Source: JAYFQF01 sp034927285
Lineage (GTDB): Bacteria > Bacillota > Peptococcia > DRI-13 > UBA5745
Assembly: GCA_034927285.1 (NCBI GenBank)
Contig: JAYFQF010000014.1
Coordinates: forward strand, 62,001 to 126,000
Direction of reading: 5' to 3'
Length of the DNA stretch: 64,000 nucleotides
Below are positions 8,641 to 16,912 of the stretch, in pieces (the first letter of the stretch is position 1; each line of letters starts with the position of its first letter). Made by a program: the position numbers and the translations under genes. Below the pieces are notes generated by a model. It did no database searches, was not told the DNA's origin, and saw only the letters and a program-made list of their open reading frames with translations.

Positions 8641-8820
8641 TTTTAAAAGCCGCGGAGCATTAGCAGTCCTCCTTCTGCCTTTTTCTGCGAGGGACAGAAT
8701 AGAAGATGCAATGTCCCGGCTGCTGCTGTTATCTACAATGTCCTTTACCAACGAGCCATCCAGTTTAACCGTATCGACCTGAAATTCTTTGAGCACAACC
8801 AGGGATGTATATCAGCCGAA
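8614..8820 (-). pseudogene. Remnant of an EAL-domain (c-di-GMP phosphodiesterase) gene
   Basis: The frame encodes LKEFQVDTVKLDGSLVKDI followed by SSSRDIASSILSLAEK, which matches the EAL-domain stretch (LKxFPVDxLKIDxSFVxDI, then the helix before the VVAEGVET region). Upstream in the same frame, G-stop-YTSLVV corresponds to the FGTGYSSLxYL segment, interrupted by a TGA. The catalytic EAL segment, most of the barrel and the C-terminus are gone. It is about 65 codons of a dead gene ending in a terminator. Confidence 0.65.
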
Positions 8821-9011
8821 AAGGGCTGTCAAGATTATGCAATCATATTTAAGGAAGGCTAGAATTTTATGCAATTAACCGTATAACACTTCTTTCGGTA
8901 AATCGTCGAGCTCCCGCATACCCTCAGATGCTTTGCTTATCCGTTTGGGAGTGGATTGCTGCTCATTAAAAACTATCGCTTTTTCATTGCGTGCAGGAAT
9001 AGGCGAGAAAA
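8821..9011. other. Gene-free stretch with a weak open frame
   Basis: No gene is recognised. On the minus strand 8875-9021 stays open for about 49 codons and reads like protein (PARNEKAIVFNEQQSTPKR), ending at 8875, but it has no start codon or ribosome site and I cannot assign it with confidence. It may be debris of another lost gene next to the EAL remnant. Confidence 0.3.
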
Positions 9012-9036
9012 GCCGTAGGACTTAAAATCCTACGGC
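9012..9036 (-). terminator. Terminator of the PII/DUF1538 operon
   Basis: GCCGTAGGA (9012-9020) and TCCTACGGC (9028-9036) form a perfect 9-bp stem with a 7-base loop; on the minus strand it is followed by TTTT. It lies about 80 bp after the stop of the tandem-PII gene. Confidence 0.7.
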
Positions 9037-9115
9037 AAATCTAAAAACTGAAAATATCCTTATCGAACCGGGGCATTTGCCGCCGGCTTTTTTCGTCTGT
9101 AAAATCGCTTATGGC

Positions 9116-9805
9116 TTAAATGCCTGCGATGTCCTCCACCGGCAGGGAAAGAACCAGCGCCTGGCTTTCGCTCTTCGGCCCGCACTCCCGGTTCAGCGCC
9201 TCCATGATCGGCTTTTTCGCCTCATCCGGCGTCAGAATAGCCAGGATCTCCTTTTCTTCCTGAATGGACAGGCAGAAAAATTTTTCTTCGCAATTCTTAT
9301 TTACGCCCCGGGCATTGATGATCGTGCCGCCGGTGGCTCCCGCCGCCTTGGCTACTTCGATAACTTTATCGGAATGGCCGGAGTTATAAACCGCCACCAC
9401 CACGCTGAATTTCATAAAATCTCCCACCTTTCGTCTTTCCGGTTTGAGTTCCTCTTTGCCGTCTTCGTTTTTTTGGGTCAAAAGCTTTGCCACCAAGGCG
9501 TTGATCCCGGAAATCGGCAGAGTAAAGGCGATGCCTCTGCCCGGATTTTGCATATTCATCCGCATACTGATACTGGAAAGCACCAAGGGGATTTTACTGT
9601 CGGGAATCACGCTGACTACCAGATCCTTTTCGCTGGAGCCCAGCCCCAGCAGGCTGAGGATTTCCGAATTGGCTGTGCCTTTGCCGAAGCAGATATAGTT
9701 CAGTTCCACATGATTCCGCTGGCAAAGCTCGGAGATGACGGTTCCCCGGCCCCGGTCCACGATAGCCACCAGCAGGCGCAACGGCTCCTTTTTCAGCATA
9801 TCCAT
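9116..9805 (-). CDS. Tandem PII-like (GlnB-fold) signalling protein
   Basis: A 229-residue protein made of two PII-like domains. Domain 1 (about 8-110) has LRLLVAIVDRGRG and ends in a GRGIAFTLPISGI strand. Domain 2 (about 130-229) begins MKFSVVVAVYNSGHSDKV, contains AAGATGGTIINARG, the classic PII start of the T-loop, and ends with ALVLSLPVEDIAGI. Ordinary PII proteins are about 112 residues and form trimers, so this is a covalent duplication. It starts inside the stop of the DUF1538 gene (TGATG) with GAGGAGGA upstream, so the pair is coupled. I infer that it senses a nucleotide or metabolite and controls the membrane partner. Confidence 0.85.
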   Translation of the reverse strand: MDMLKKEPLRLLVAIVDRGRGTVISELCQRNHVELNYICFGKGTANSEILSLLGLGSSEKDLVVSVIPDSKIPLVLSSISMRMNMQNPGRGIAFTLPISGINALVAKLLTQKNEDGKEELKPERRKVGDFMKFSVVVAVYNSGHSDKVIEVAKAAGATGGTIINARGVNKNCEEKFFCLSIQEEKEILAILTPDEAKKPIMEALNRECGPKSESQALVLSLPVEDIAGI

Positions 9806-11337
9806 CAGAAGTCCTCCTCATAGTAGATGATATTTTCGGCCAGTTCATCCAGGCTCCGGCCCCCTTCGGCTTGAGTCTGCATCCGGCGTTTGTAGACAAA
9901 GCTCAGGATCTGGATCGCGATCAGGGGCGTCATGGCCACCATGGCCACGATACCGAAAGCGTCGGTCAGTATATTTCCGCCCAGGCCCTCGCAGGCGCCC
10001 ATGGCAAAGGGCAAAAGAAAGGTGGCGGTCATGGGACCGCTGGCCACGCCGCCGGAGTCAAAGGCAATAGCGGTAAAAATCCTGGGCACAAAAAAGGTCA
10101 TCACCAAAGCGATGGCATAGCCGGGGACCAAAAACCAGAAGATGGAGATCCCGGTCAGTAAACGCAGCATGGCAAGGCCCACAGAGCAGCACATGCCCAG
10201 GGAAAGCGCCTTGTACAATGATTTGGCGCTGATGGCGCCGTTGGAGATCTCCTCCACCTGCTTGGTCAGCACATGGACCGCCGGTTCGGCGGAAACCAGG
10301 AAATAGCCGATCAGCATACCCAGGGGAACCAGAAGCCATTCATGGCCTGAAGTAGCCAAAAGCCTGCCGATATAATTTCCCGCAGGCATAAAGCCTACAT
10401 TTACCCCCGTAAGAAAGGTCACCAGGCCGATATAGGTATAGGCCAGACCCACCATGACCCGGGCCAGGGAATTTCCCCGAAACCGCCTGGTCAGGAATTG
10501 AAACGCTAAGAACAAAAGCAGGACCGGCAAAAGGGCCACCAATACTTCCTTAATATAGGCCGGCAGCCCGGCGGCAAACTGCAGCGAGGCATCCTGAGTA
10601 GTCAGGATCTCCGGAATTTGAACCGGCGTCACCTCCGCCGCGGATATGTCATAGAACAGGCTCAGTAAAAGCACCGCCAGGATAGGTCCGATACTGCACA
10701 AAGCCACCAGACCGAAGCTGTCGTCATGGGAATCCTTATCGCTTCGGAGCATGGCCATGCCGATGCCCAACGCCATGATAAAGGGAACGGTAATCGGACC
10801 TGTGGTCACGCCGCCGGAGTCAAAGGCCACGGCGATAAACTCCGCCGGCGCGAACACAGCCAGTAAAAAAACAACAGCGTAAAATCCGATCAGCATATGG
10901 GACAGTCTGATCCGGAATAAAATACGCAAAAGAGCTACCATCAGGAAAAAGCCTACGCCTGCCGATACCACCAAAACCAGAGTCATGTTGGGCACCGCCG
11001 GCACCTGATTGGCTAAAACCTGGAGATCCGGCTCCGCAATGGTAACGATGCAGCCGGTGATAAGGCAGCCCAAAAGGGCAATGCCGATACGTTTGGTTTT
11101 GGTGATCTCCACGCCGATGCCTTCGCCGATGGGCAGCATGGCCATATCCACGCCCAAGGAAAAAAAGCCCATGCCGACAATCAGCAGGAAAGCTCCCAAT
11201 AAAAACAGAATCAGCGTTCCCACCGGCATAGGGGTTACCGTAAAGCTCATCAGCAGCACGATCGCCGTAATCGGCAATACCGAAGACAAGGACTCCGATA
11301 TCTTTTCTTTCAGCTTTTCTTTTAGTTTTTCGTTCAT
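9805..11337 (-). CDS. DUF1538 family membrane protein, internally duplicated
   Basis: A 510-residue polytopic membrane protein made of two homologous halves. The duplicated signatures are AVAFDSGGVTTGPITVPF (about residue 175) and AIAFDSGGVASGPMTATF (about 425), each preceded by a copy of (I/S)AEPxxxVLxxQV. This matches the DUF1538 family, which is thought to transport an ion or small solute; the substrate is not established. The N-terminus is a short charged helix with repeated LKEK. The PII-like gene follows with a one-base overlap. Repeated FDSGG motifs inside membrane segments suggest re-entrant substrate-binding elements, by inference only. Confidence 0.85.
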   Translation of the reverse strand: MNEKLKEKLKEKISESLSSVLPITAIVLLMSFTVTPMPVGTLILFLLGAFLLIVGMGFFSLGVDMAMLPIGEGIGVEITKTKRIGIALLGCLITGCIVTIAEPDLQVLANQVPAVPNMTLVLVVSAGVGFFLMVALLRILFRIRLSHMLIGFYAVVFLLAVFAPAEFIAVAFDSGGVTTGPITVPFIMALGIGMAMLRSDKDSHDDSFGLVALCSIGPILAVLLLSLFYDISAAEVTPVQIPEILTTQDASLQFAAGLPAYIKEVLVALLPVLLLFLAFQFLTRRFRGNSLARVMVGLAYTYIGLVTFLTGVNVGFMPAGNYIGRLLATSGHEWLLVPLGMLIGYFLVSAEPAVHVLTKQVEEISNGAISAKSLYKALSLGMCCSVGLAMLRLLTGISIFWFLVPGYAIALVMTFFVPRIFTAIAFDSGGVASGPMTATFLLPFAMGACEGLGGNILTDAFGIVAMVAMTPLIAIQILSFVYKRRMQTQAEGGRSLDELAENIIYYEEDF

Positions 11338-11527
11338 TCCATCACCTCGATTATATATTTACAGTACCAGATTCTTCTCCGGAAGAAACAGCCGCCGCTG
11401 TCCCACGGGCGGTCATTTACTTCGAGATCAAATTAATAATTAATATATTGTAACATATTTTGGCCATAAAAACCAATCCGCAAATATGCGGATTGCAGGG
11501 TTTTCTGATATTCCGTCCTTAAAAAAA

Positions 11528-11569
11528 GTAAATTCCACCCCCTATTCCAGGGGCGCAATTTACCTTTTT
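11528..11569. terminator. Terminator-like hairpin before the tRNA promoter
   Basis: GTAAATT plus CCCC pair with GGGG plus AATTTAC around a 7-base loop, with T runs on both strands (TTTTT on plus, seven T on minus). It lies 190 bp upstream of the DUF1538 start and 50 bp before the tRNA promoter, so it may insulate the two, or act in the DUF1538 leader. Confidence 0.45.
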
Positions 11570-11616
11570 AAAGGAGGATTGTGCGATATACTCACTATTC
11601 TTTTCCGTTGCATATC

Positions 11617-11645
11617 TTGACAACATCTGGTGTTTAACATATAAT
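11617..11645 (+). promoter_or_regulatory. Consensus sigma-A promoter for tRNA genes
   Basis: TTGACA (11617-11622), a 17-bp spacer and TATAAT (11640-11645), perfect in both boxes. Transcription would start about 7 bases before the tRNA-Ser 5' end. Confidence 0.9.
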
Positions 11646-11658
11646 ATTGAATTGCGTT

Positions 11659-11753
11659 GGAGAGATGGCCGAGTCGGCTGAAGGCGGTCGCCTGCTAAGC
11701 GATTATACGGGGATAATCCTGTATCGAGGGTTCGAATCCCTCTCTCTCCGCCA
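11659..11753 (+). tRNA. tRNA-Ser (GCT anticodon)
   Basis: 95 nt including an encoded CCA. The acceptor stem GGAGAGA pairs with TCTCTCC, the anticodon loop reads CTGCTAA, a long variable arm of class II type is present, and the T-loop has GGTTCGAATCC. It reads AGC and AGU codons. Confidence 0.95.
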
Positions 11754-11758
11754 CGTAC

Positions 11759-11835
11759 GTGCCCATAGCTCAGCTGGATAGAGTACTTGACTACGAATCA
11801 AGGGGTCGAAGGTTCGAATCCTTCTGGGCACGCCA
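11759..11835 (+). tRNA. tRNA-Arg (ACG anticodon)
   Basis: 77 nt with encoded CCA. The acceptor stem GTGCCCA pairs with TGGGCAC, the anticodon stem-loop is TTGACTACGAATCAA, and the T-arm has GGTTCGAATCC. The A34 wobble base implies deamination to inosine by TadA. It is 5 bp downstream of tRNA-Ser and co-transcribed with it. Confidence 0.95.
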
Positions 11836-11847
11836 TTTGAAACTTAA

Positions 11848-11888
11848 GCGCACCAAGGTTTTCAGCCTTTGGTGCGCTTTTTGTTTTT
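11848..11888 (+). terminator. Terminator of the tRNA transcript
   Basis: GCGCACCAAGG and CCTTTGGTGCGC form a long stem with one bulged base, followed by TTTTTGTTTTT. It starts 12 bp after the tRNA-Arg CCA end. Confidence 0.9.
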
Positions 11889-11975
11889 ACCTGTCCTCTC
11901 CGCGCTGCCGCCGGACCGGACCGCCGTTCCCGCCGAAAGCCCGGGGGTTAAATCGCCGGCCCTGTGGCTCCGCAA

Positions 11976-12089
11976 TTACCAATAGCGGCAACAGCACCAG
12001 CAAGGCACGCAGTACCAACCATACCAATCCTGCCTGTGGTAACGGCAGGATCTTCCCCACATCCAGTCGTTGGAAAAGCGAAAACTCAT
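11976..12089 (-). CDS. Cys/Trp/Tyr-rich small protein, 37 residues, unknown
   Basis: An ORF with ATG six bases after GAGGAG. The peptide has an extreme composition: it begins MSFRFSNDWMWGRSCRYH and ends YCVPCWCCCRYW, with six Cys, six Trp and five Tyr in 37 residues. Such small aromatic and Cys-rich proteins occur among spore-coat or metal-binding peptides, but I do not recognise a family. Upstream on the minus strand there is a hairpin (GACGAAA/TTTCGTC, about 12118-12138). It lies between the tRNA terminator and an M20 peptidase gene. The case rests on the ribosome site and the composition. Confidence 0.45.
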   Translation of the reverse strand: MSFRFSNDWMWGRSCRYHRQDWYGWYCVPCWCCCRYW

Positions 12090-12206
12090 ATGCTACTCCT
12101 CATTTTCTCTATTTTTGACGAAATTCGCTATTTTCGTCATGTTGTACTGTATTCCAATCCAATAGAAAATGTTCTTGTCCCGGCAAAACAGCTTGCCAAA
12201 AGGACC

Positions 12207-13355
12207 TTATCGCTGGAAGGCCGCCAGGACGCAGGTCAGGGCCACCTTCAGCCCCGGCAAAAGACTGGCTGTCTCGATCCATTCCCCCCGGGTATGAGCG
12301 CCGCCGCCGGCCACCGTGCCGACGGTATTGGCCGGGATTCCCAGGGAAAGCGGAATGTTGGCGTCGGTGGATCCCGCTTCCACCACAATCCTGCCGCCGT
12401 AATACCGCTTAAGGATGGCGCAATGCCGGGCGGTCAGGGCCGCCAGCTTTTCCCGGTCCGGGCTGCCGCCGCAGGGGCGCAGACCAATGGTCTCCACTTC
12501 AATTTTCAGCCCCCGCCGCTGCCAGGCGGCCGCCAGTCCCTGAAAGTACTCTTCCATTTCCGCCAGACACTCCTGATCCAGGGAGCGGAATTCATACAGC
12601 ATAGAGGCCTCTTCAGCAATGGAATTTATGGTGCTCCCTCCCTGGATCACCCCTACATTATAGGTCGTCTTGGCCTTTTTGGGAGGCTCTTTGGCATAAA
12701 GCTCCTGCACCATGGCGGCCAGGCAGGCGATGGCGCTTTGGTTGCCGAAGTTGGCATAAGAATGGCCGCCTTCGGTGCGCACCGTTACCTTGTAGCGGTG
12801 AGACCCTACCGCCTGGTCGATGCACCGGCCCAAATAGCAGTCAAAGGAGACAAATTCTTTCACCCGAGGACCATATTGCCGCATCACCGCTTTGCAGCCT
12901 TTCAGGTTGCCCAGCCCTTCCTCACCGGAATCCGCCACAAAGAGCACGCCTCTGCCGCGTTTTGGCTTCAGCTCTTCTTTGATCACATATCTGGCCGCCA
13001 GTAAAAGGTTCACCAGATTGGCGGTATCGTCGCCGATGCCAGGCGCGTAGATCCGGCCTCCCTGGCAGCGTAGCGGCAATTCTTCAGTATCCGGGAAAAC
13101 CACATCCAGGTGGGCCATAAACACCGTTATTTCCGTTGCGCCGGCACAGAAATAAGGATAAATCACATTTTTCGCTTCGTCGATATACAGGCCTTCGGCC
13201 CCCTGATCCTCCAGCCAGTCCTTTACAAATTGAGCCCGTTCTTCCTCGTGACAGGAAGGGGCGGGGATTCGTCCCAGGGCGCAGAGCAGTTCCCTGGCCT
13301 CTTCCTGCACCTCTTCGGCGTAAAGCTCTTCTTTGCCGCTTAACTCGCTTTCCAT
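12207..13355 (-). CDS. M20 family metallopeptidase (tripeptidase-like)
   Basis: A 382-residue zinc peptidase. Metal and catalytic motifs appear in order: MAHLDVVFP (His ligand and Asp), GIGDDTANL (bridging Asp), DSGEEGLGN (catalytic Glu pair), SFDC (Asp) and GGGAHTRGEW (C-terminal His). The dimerisation (lid) domain lies at about 180-300. It is cytoplasmic and probably releases amino acids from small peptides. The start follows AGGAGGG. It is the last gene downstream of the MATE transporter, so it may belong to the same transcript. The exact peptide specificity cannot be read from the sequence. Confidence 0.85.
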   Translation of the reverse strand: MESELSGKEELYAEEVQEEARELLCALGRIPAPSCHEEERAQFVKDWLEDQGAEGLYIDEAKNVIYPYFCAGATEITVFMAHLDVVFPDTEELPLRCQGGRIYAPGIGDDTANLVNLLLAARYVIKEELKPKRGRGVLFVADSGEEGLGNLKGCKAVMRQYGPRVKEFVSFDCYLGRCIDQAVGSHRYKVTVRTEGGHSYANFGNQSAIACLAAMVQELYAKEPPKKAKTTYNVGVIQGGSTINSIAEEASMLYEFRSLDQECLAEMEEYFQGLAAAWQRRGLKIEVETIGLRPCGGSPDREKLAALTARHCAILKRYYGGRIVVEAGSTDANIPLSLGIPANTVGTVAGGGAHTRGEWIETASLLPGLKVALTCVLAAFQR

Positions 13356-13497
13356 AGCCAGCCCTCCTGATTATCCCGTTCTCTCCAAAACCAATACCAT
13401 TATAACACCGGAAGGCAAGGGGCCGAGAGCCTGGAAACGTCCGGGAAGAGCGGCCTTCTTTCGAATGCCGGCGGCAGCTTGTTACGGAGATTCCCGA

Positions 13498-14910
13498 TTA
13501 AAGCTGCTGCTTCAGCCAGCTGCCGCTTTGAAAACGGCGGCGCAGCAACAGGAGGCGCCCCAGCTGGTCCAAGGCCATGCTGATCCAGGCCCCTAAAACG
13601 CCTAAGCCCAGAGGATAGCATAAGGCCCAGGAGATAATCGGCCTGAGGATCGCCAGGCTGATCAAAGAGATATACGCCACATATTTTGTATCGCCGGCTC
13701 CCCGCAGGCAGCCGGAGTAAATCGACTGATAAGACTGGATCAGGGAAACCACAGCCACCATCAGCATCATCGTTGAGCCCAGTTTGATGACCAGGGGATC
13801 CTGGGAAAAAATCTTTATGATCTGATTTCGGCCCAGCACGTAGATCAGGGCAAAGCCCAGGGAAATCGTAAAGCAAAGCCGCTGGCTGATGCCCCCGTAA
13901 ATCACCGCCAGGTCTCTCCGCTCCGCCCCCAGGGACTGGCCCACCAGGGCGGAGGCCGCGGAGCTCAGACCATTGCAGATACTATAAGCGATAGCCAGTA
14001 CGCTGTCGCAAATGATATAGGACGTGTAGGCCACCGTCCCCAGACCCGAGACCAGCCGGATATAGATCAGCATGCCAAAGCGCAAAAAAAACTGCTCGCA
14101 TAAAGCGCTGATTCCCACCTTGACAATGCCGGCCCCATAAGCCGGATCATATTTCCAGGGCAGCCGGTTCCGGAGATTGATATAACTGTCTTTGCGCAAA
14201 ACCGAAGCCAGCGCCGCCATAAAGCCCAGCAAATAACTGAGCATAGCGGCTACGGCTGCCCCGGTCAGGCCCAGGGCCGGCAGGCCAAAATGCCCGCCGA
14301 TCAGCGAATACGCCAGCAGAATTTTTACCAAATTGGCGCTGATATTGGCCACCATAGAGGTTTTGGTATTACCGACGCCCCGTTGAGCTGCGCATATCGT
14401 AAGCCCCACACAATAAAAAAACAATCCGGTAAGCATAATCCGGAAATAGGAAACGGAGGCGGCCAGATATTCCGGGGAAGCCCCGGCAAAAACCAACAGA
14501 GGCCTTGCAAAAATACCCGCCGTTAAAACCGGGATCAGGGAGACGAACAGGCCCAAAAAAATGGCCTGCCTTAAGCAGCGATTGGCGCCCTCCCGGTCCT
14601 CCGCCCCTTTATATCGGGCGATCACGGCGGTCACGCCAATATTCAGCGCCAAAATAAAGCACTGGACGATCAAGCGCGGCTGGCTGGTAATCCCCACCGC
14701 GTTCATCGCCACGGTCCCCAAGGTACCCACCACCGCGGTGTCGATGGAATTGCCCAGAGAAACCAAAGCCGCCTCCATCGCTGCGGGCCAGGAAATCGCA
14801 AAGGCGTTACGGTAGAGTTTCCTGGCCGGCGGGCGTTTAATATCGGCATATTCTTTTGGCGCCATTGCGTTGATGGAACAATATCGCTCCAGAAGGGTAT
14901 CCAAAAACAT
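13498..14910 (-). CDS. MATE family efflux transporter
   Basis: A polytopic membrane protein of about 470 residues with the MATE pattern of two six-helix halves; the first helices include SWPAAMEAALVSLGNSIDTA and the half-repeat around SALCEQFFLRFGM. MATE proteins export cationic drugs or metabolites using Na+ or H+ gradients. I chose ATG at 14910, which follows GCGAGGGAACC; the open frame extends upstream to a TTG at 14979 without a suitable ribosome site. It follows the B3/4-domain gene after a short gap, suggesting one transcript. The substrate is unknown. Confidence 0.88.
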   Translation of the reverse strand: MFLDTLLERYCSINAMAPKEYADIKRPPARKLYRNAFAISWPAAMEAALVSLGNSIDTAVVGTLGTVAMNAVGITSQPRLIVQCFILALNIGVTAVIARYKGAEDREGANRCLRQAIFLGLFVSLIPVLTAGIFARPLLVFAGASPEYLAASVSYFRIMLTGLFFYCVGLTICAAQRGVGNTKTSMVANISANLVKILLAYSLIGGHFGLPALGLTGAAVAAMLSYLLGFMAALASVLRKDSYINLRNRLPWKYDPAYGAGIVKVGISALCEQFFLRFGMLIYIRLVSGLGTVAYTSYIICDSVLAIAYSICNGLSSAASALVGQSLGAERRDLAVIYGGISQRLCFTISLGFALIYVLGRNQIIKIFSQDPLVIKLGSTMMLMVAVVSLIQSYQSIYSGCLRGAGDTKYVAYISLISLAILRPIISWALCYPLGLGVLGAWISMALDQLGRLLLLRRRFQSGSWLKQQL

Positions 14911-14986
14911 AGGTTCCCTCGCTAAGGCGGAAACAAAAATGGCTCCGATCACCTGGTGATCATAGCCATCCTTGTTCAACCCTTTT

Positions 14987-15649
14987 TTAGCGGATTATGC
15001 GGATTTCCATTTCCTTTGCTGCCGCGTATTTTTCCAATAAAACGGCGGCTTCCTCAAGATAACTCCTCAGGCCCGCCTCTCCCCCAAAAGCAAACAGGAT
15101 CATCAATATCTCTTTGGCCTTTTCGGTAACCATGGCCCGCTCGGAATCGCTGGTAGGGCTGCCGAAGTTCCCCAGCTCGTCTACCAGGATCGGCAGATTT
15201 TCCACATTGATCAGATCCTTGCCGATACCTTTATAGTGCTGATCTGATTTTCCTATGCTGAATATTACCGGACCTCTGATCCCCATCAGGTCGTAAGACC
15301 CCGCCGAGATCGCCGCTTTCAGGGAGATCAGGTTATTTACGTCCACAACATTATTGATGAAGTAAAGGCCCTTTCCCTGGACGATCCGGCGGCGCAGGGC
15401 CTCCGCCGAATTCCGGTAGCGGCTGGGGTTTTTCCCCAGCCGCTTATAGGTTTCACGGGAAGCGGTAAGCTGGGCATTGGAGCCGATTTCCTCCAAAGCC
15501 AGTGCCGCAGCCAAGGTTTTCGTCTGGTCCTGCAAGGTTTCCAGAAGCTCCCGGGGGCTCTTCTCCACCTTGACCTTTGCCTGAATACAGCCTAAGGTCA
15601 AGGCAGGACAGACCTCCTTCAACGCCGGATCGATACTGACCGCGATCAT
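14987..15649 (-). CDS. B3/B4 tRNA-binding domain protein
   Basis: A 220-residue soluble protein resembling the free-standing B3/B4 domain of phenylalanyl-tRNA synthetase beta. Typical features are SRETYKRLGKNPSRYRNSAEAL (here split as SRETYKRLGKNPSRYR) and a central SAGSYDLMGIRGPVIF segment. In the synthetase this domain edits mischarged tRNA; the role of stand-alone versions is not established. The start overlaps the gamma-lyase stop (TGATG), so translation is coupled to the upstream PLP enzyme, an unexpected pairing. Confidence 0.85.
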   Translation of the reverse strand: MIAVSIDPALKEVCPALTLGCIQAKVKVEKSPRELLETLQDQTKTLAAALALEEIGSNAQLTASRETYKRLGKNPSRYRNSAEALRRRIVQGKGLYFINNVVDVNNLISLKAAISAGSYDLMGIRGPVIFSIGKSDQHYKGIGKDLINVENLPILVDELGNFGSPTSDSERAMVTEKAKEILMILFAFGGEAGLRSYLEEAAVLLEKYAAAKEMEIRIIR

Positions 15650-16830
15650 CAGATTTTCTCCAAGGCCTGAGCGAAATCGGCAATGACATCCTCGGCATTG
15701 TCCAAACCTACGGAAACCCGCAGGACTCCGTCGCCGATGCCGGCTTTCGCCCTTTCTTCGGCCTTCATGCCGCTGTGAGAGGTCCGGGTATCCGATACTG
15801 TGGTGGTCAGGCAGCCCAGGCTGGCCACCAGTTTTACCAGCTTGAAGTTCCGGATCACTTCCTTGGCCTTCTCATAGCTTCCTACGTCGATGCTGACCAT
15901 GCCGCCGTAGAGGCCGTTATTAAACTGGGCTTGGGCAATTTTATGGTAAGGCGAGCTTTCCAGTCCGGGATAACGTACATCCACCACCTTGGGATTTGCC
16001 TCAAAGTACCGGGCCAGCTGCATGGCGTTCAGGGAATGCTGCCGGACCCGGAGTTCCAGGGTCCTAAGGCTGCGGGTAAAGAGGAAGGCATCGAAGGGAC
16101 TCATGGTGGGGCCGAACACATGCCCGTCCTCCTCGATCTGAGCCATGATCCCGGCGTCTTTGCCGATGACCGCACCGGCTAAAATATCGCTGTGGCCGTT
16201 CATAAATTTCGTGGCGCTGTATACCACCAGGTCGGCCCCCAGGGATAAGGGCTGGCAGACCACCGGGGTGGCAAAGGTGTTATCTACGATCAGCAGGGCA
16301 TTATGCTTATGGGCGGTCTCCGCCACTTTTCGCATATCCACTACATCCAGCATGGGATTGCTGATGGTTTCCATATAGACAGCTTTTGTATTGGGTTTGA
16401 AATATCCTTCCAGGTTTTCCGTCCGAAAATCTACAATGGATACTTCCACCCCATATTTTTTCTGCAATTTATTAATCAGCAGATTATAGGTGCCGCCAAA
16501 GACGATGCTGCTTAAAATGATATGATCCCCGGCAGATAAAAGAGACATCAGGGTCAGAGAGATGCCCCCCATGCCGGTGGCAAAAACCTGGGCGGCGGCT
16601 CCCCCTTCAATGGCCGTGAGAATCTCCCTGGCGCAGTCGTTGGTGGCGTTGCCGCCCCGGCCATAGTTATAATCGGCGATTTCATGACGCAGTGAAGCTT
16701 CCAGATTGTTGGGCTCGTCAAAAAAATAGGCGGCGCTCATCACAATCGGAGCGATTTTGGGACGGCCCACCTGGCCGCTTTTCAATTCTGTTCCCAGGTG
16801 AGTCAGCTTGGTGCCGAAGTTCGTTTCCAT
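15649..16830 (-). CDS. PLP-dependent Cys/Met metabolism enzyme, methionine gamma-lyase-like (1)
   Basis: A 393-residue member of the cystathionine gamma-synthase/methionine gamma-lyase family. Visible motifs: DYNYGRGGNAT (PLP phosphate-binding Tyr and Arg), ATGMGGISLTL, the PLP-stacking region, and SATKFMNGHSD with the Schiff-base Lys. The start is ATG after AAGGAGGAGATC; an in-frame extension to 16908 lacks a ribosome site. The likely reaction is alpha,gamma-elimination giving thiol, ammonia and 2-oxobutyrate, which the nearby 2-oxoacid oxidoreductase could convert to propionyl-CoA. Cystathionine gamma-lyase or synthase activity cannot be excluded. A hairpin terminator separates it from the dehydrogenase upstream. 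Confidence 0.88.
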   Translation of the reverse strand: METNFGTKLTHLGTELKSGQVGRPKIAPIVMSAAYFFDEPNNLEASLRHEIADYNYGRGGNATNDCAREILTAIEGGAAAQVFATGMGGISLTLMSLLSAGDHIILSSIVFGGTYNLLINKLQKKYGVEVSIVDFRTENLEGYFKPNTKAVYMETISNPMLDVVDMRKVAETAHKHNALLIVDNTFATPVVCQPLSLGADLVVYSATKFMNGHSDILAGAVIGKDAGIMAQIEEDGHVFGPTMSPFDAFLFTRSLRTLELRVRQHSLNAMQLARYFEANPKVVDVRYPGLESSPYHKIAQAQFNNGLYGGMVSIDVGSYEKAKEVIRNFKLVKLVASLGCLTTTVSDTRTSHSGMKAEERAKAGIGDGVLRVSVGLDNAEDVIADFAQALEKI

Positions 16831-16871
16831 AGTGATCTCCTCCTTGAATTCTTTATTTGCCGGGAGGCGGT

Positions 16872-16898
16872 AAAAAGCAGGCTTTGCCTCCTGCCTGC
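16872..16898 (-). terminator. Intercistronic terminator or attenuator
   Basis: On the minus strand GCAGGC (16898-16893) and GCCTGC (16882-16877) are followed by TTTTT. An alternative inner pairing AGGC/GCCT competes with it. It sits between the 2-hydroxyacid dehydrogenase and the gamma-lyase gene and would reduce read-through. Confidence 0.6.
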
Positions 16899-16912
16899 CC
16901 CCTGTCACGCTG

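Noticed and set aside
11964..13004. Plus-strand 346-codon ORF opposite the M20 peptidase
   Set aside because: Overlaps a gene with intact M20 motifs; no ribosome site and no recognisable motif.
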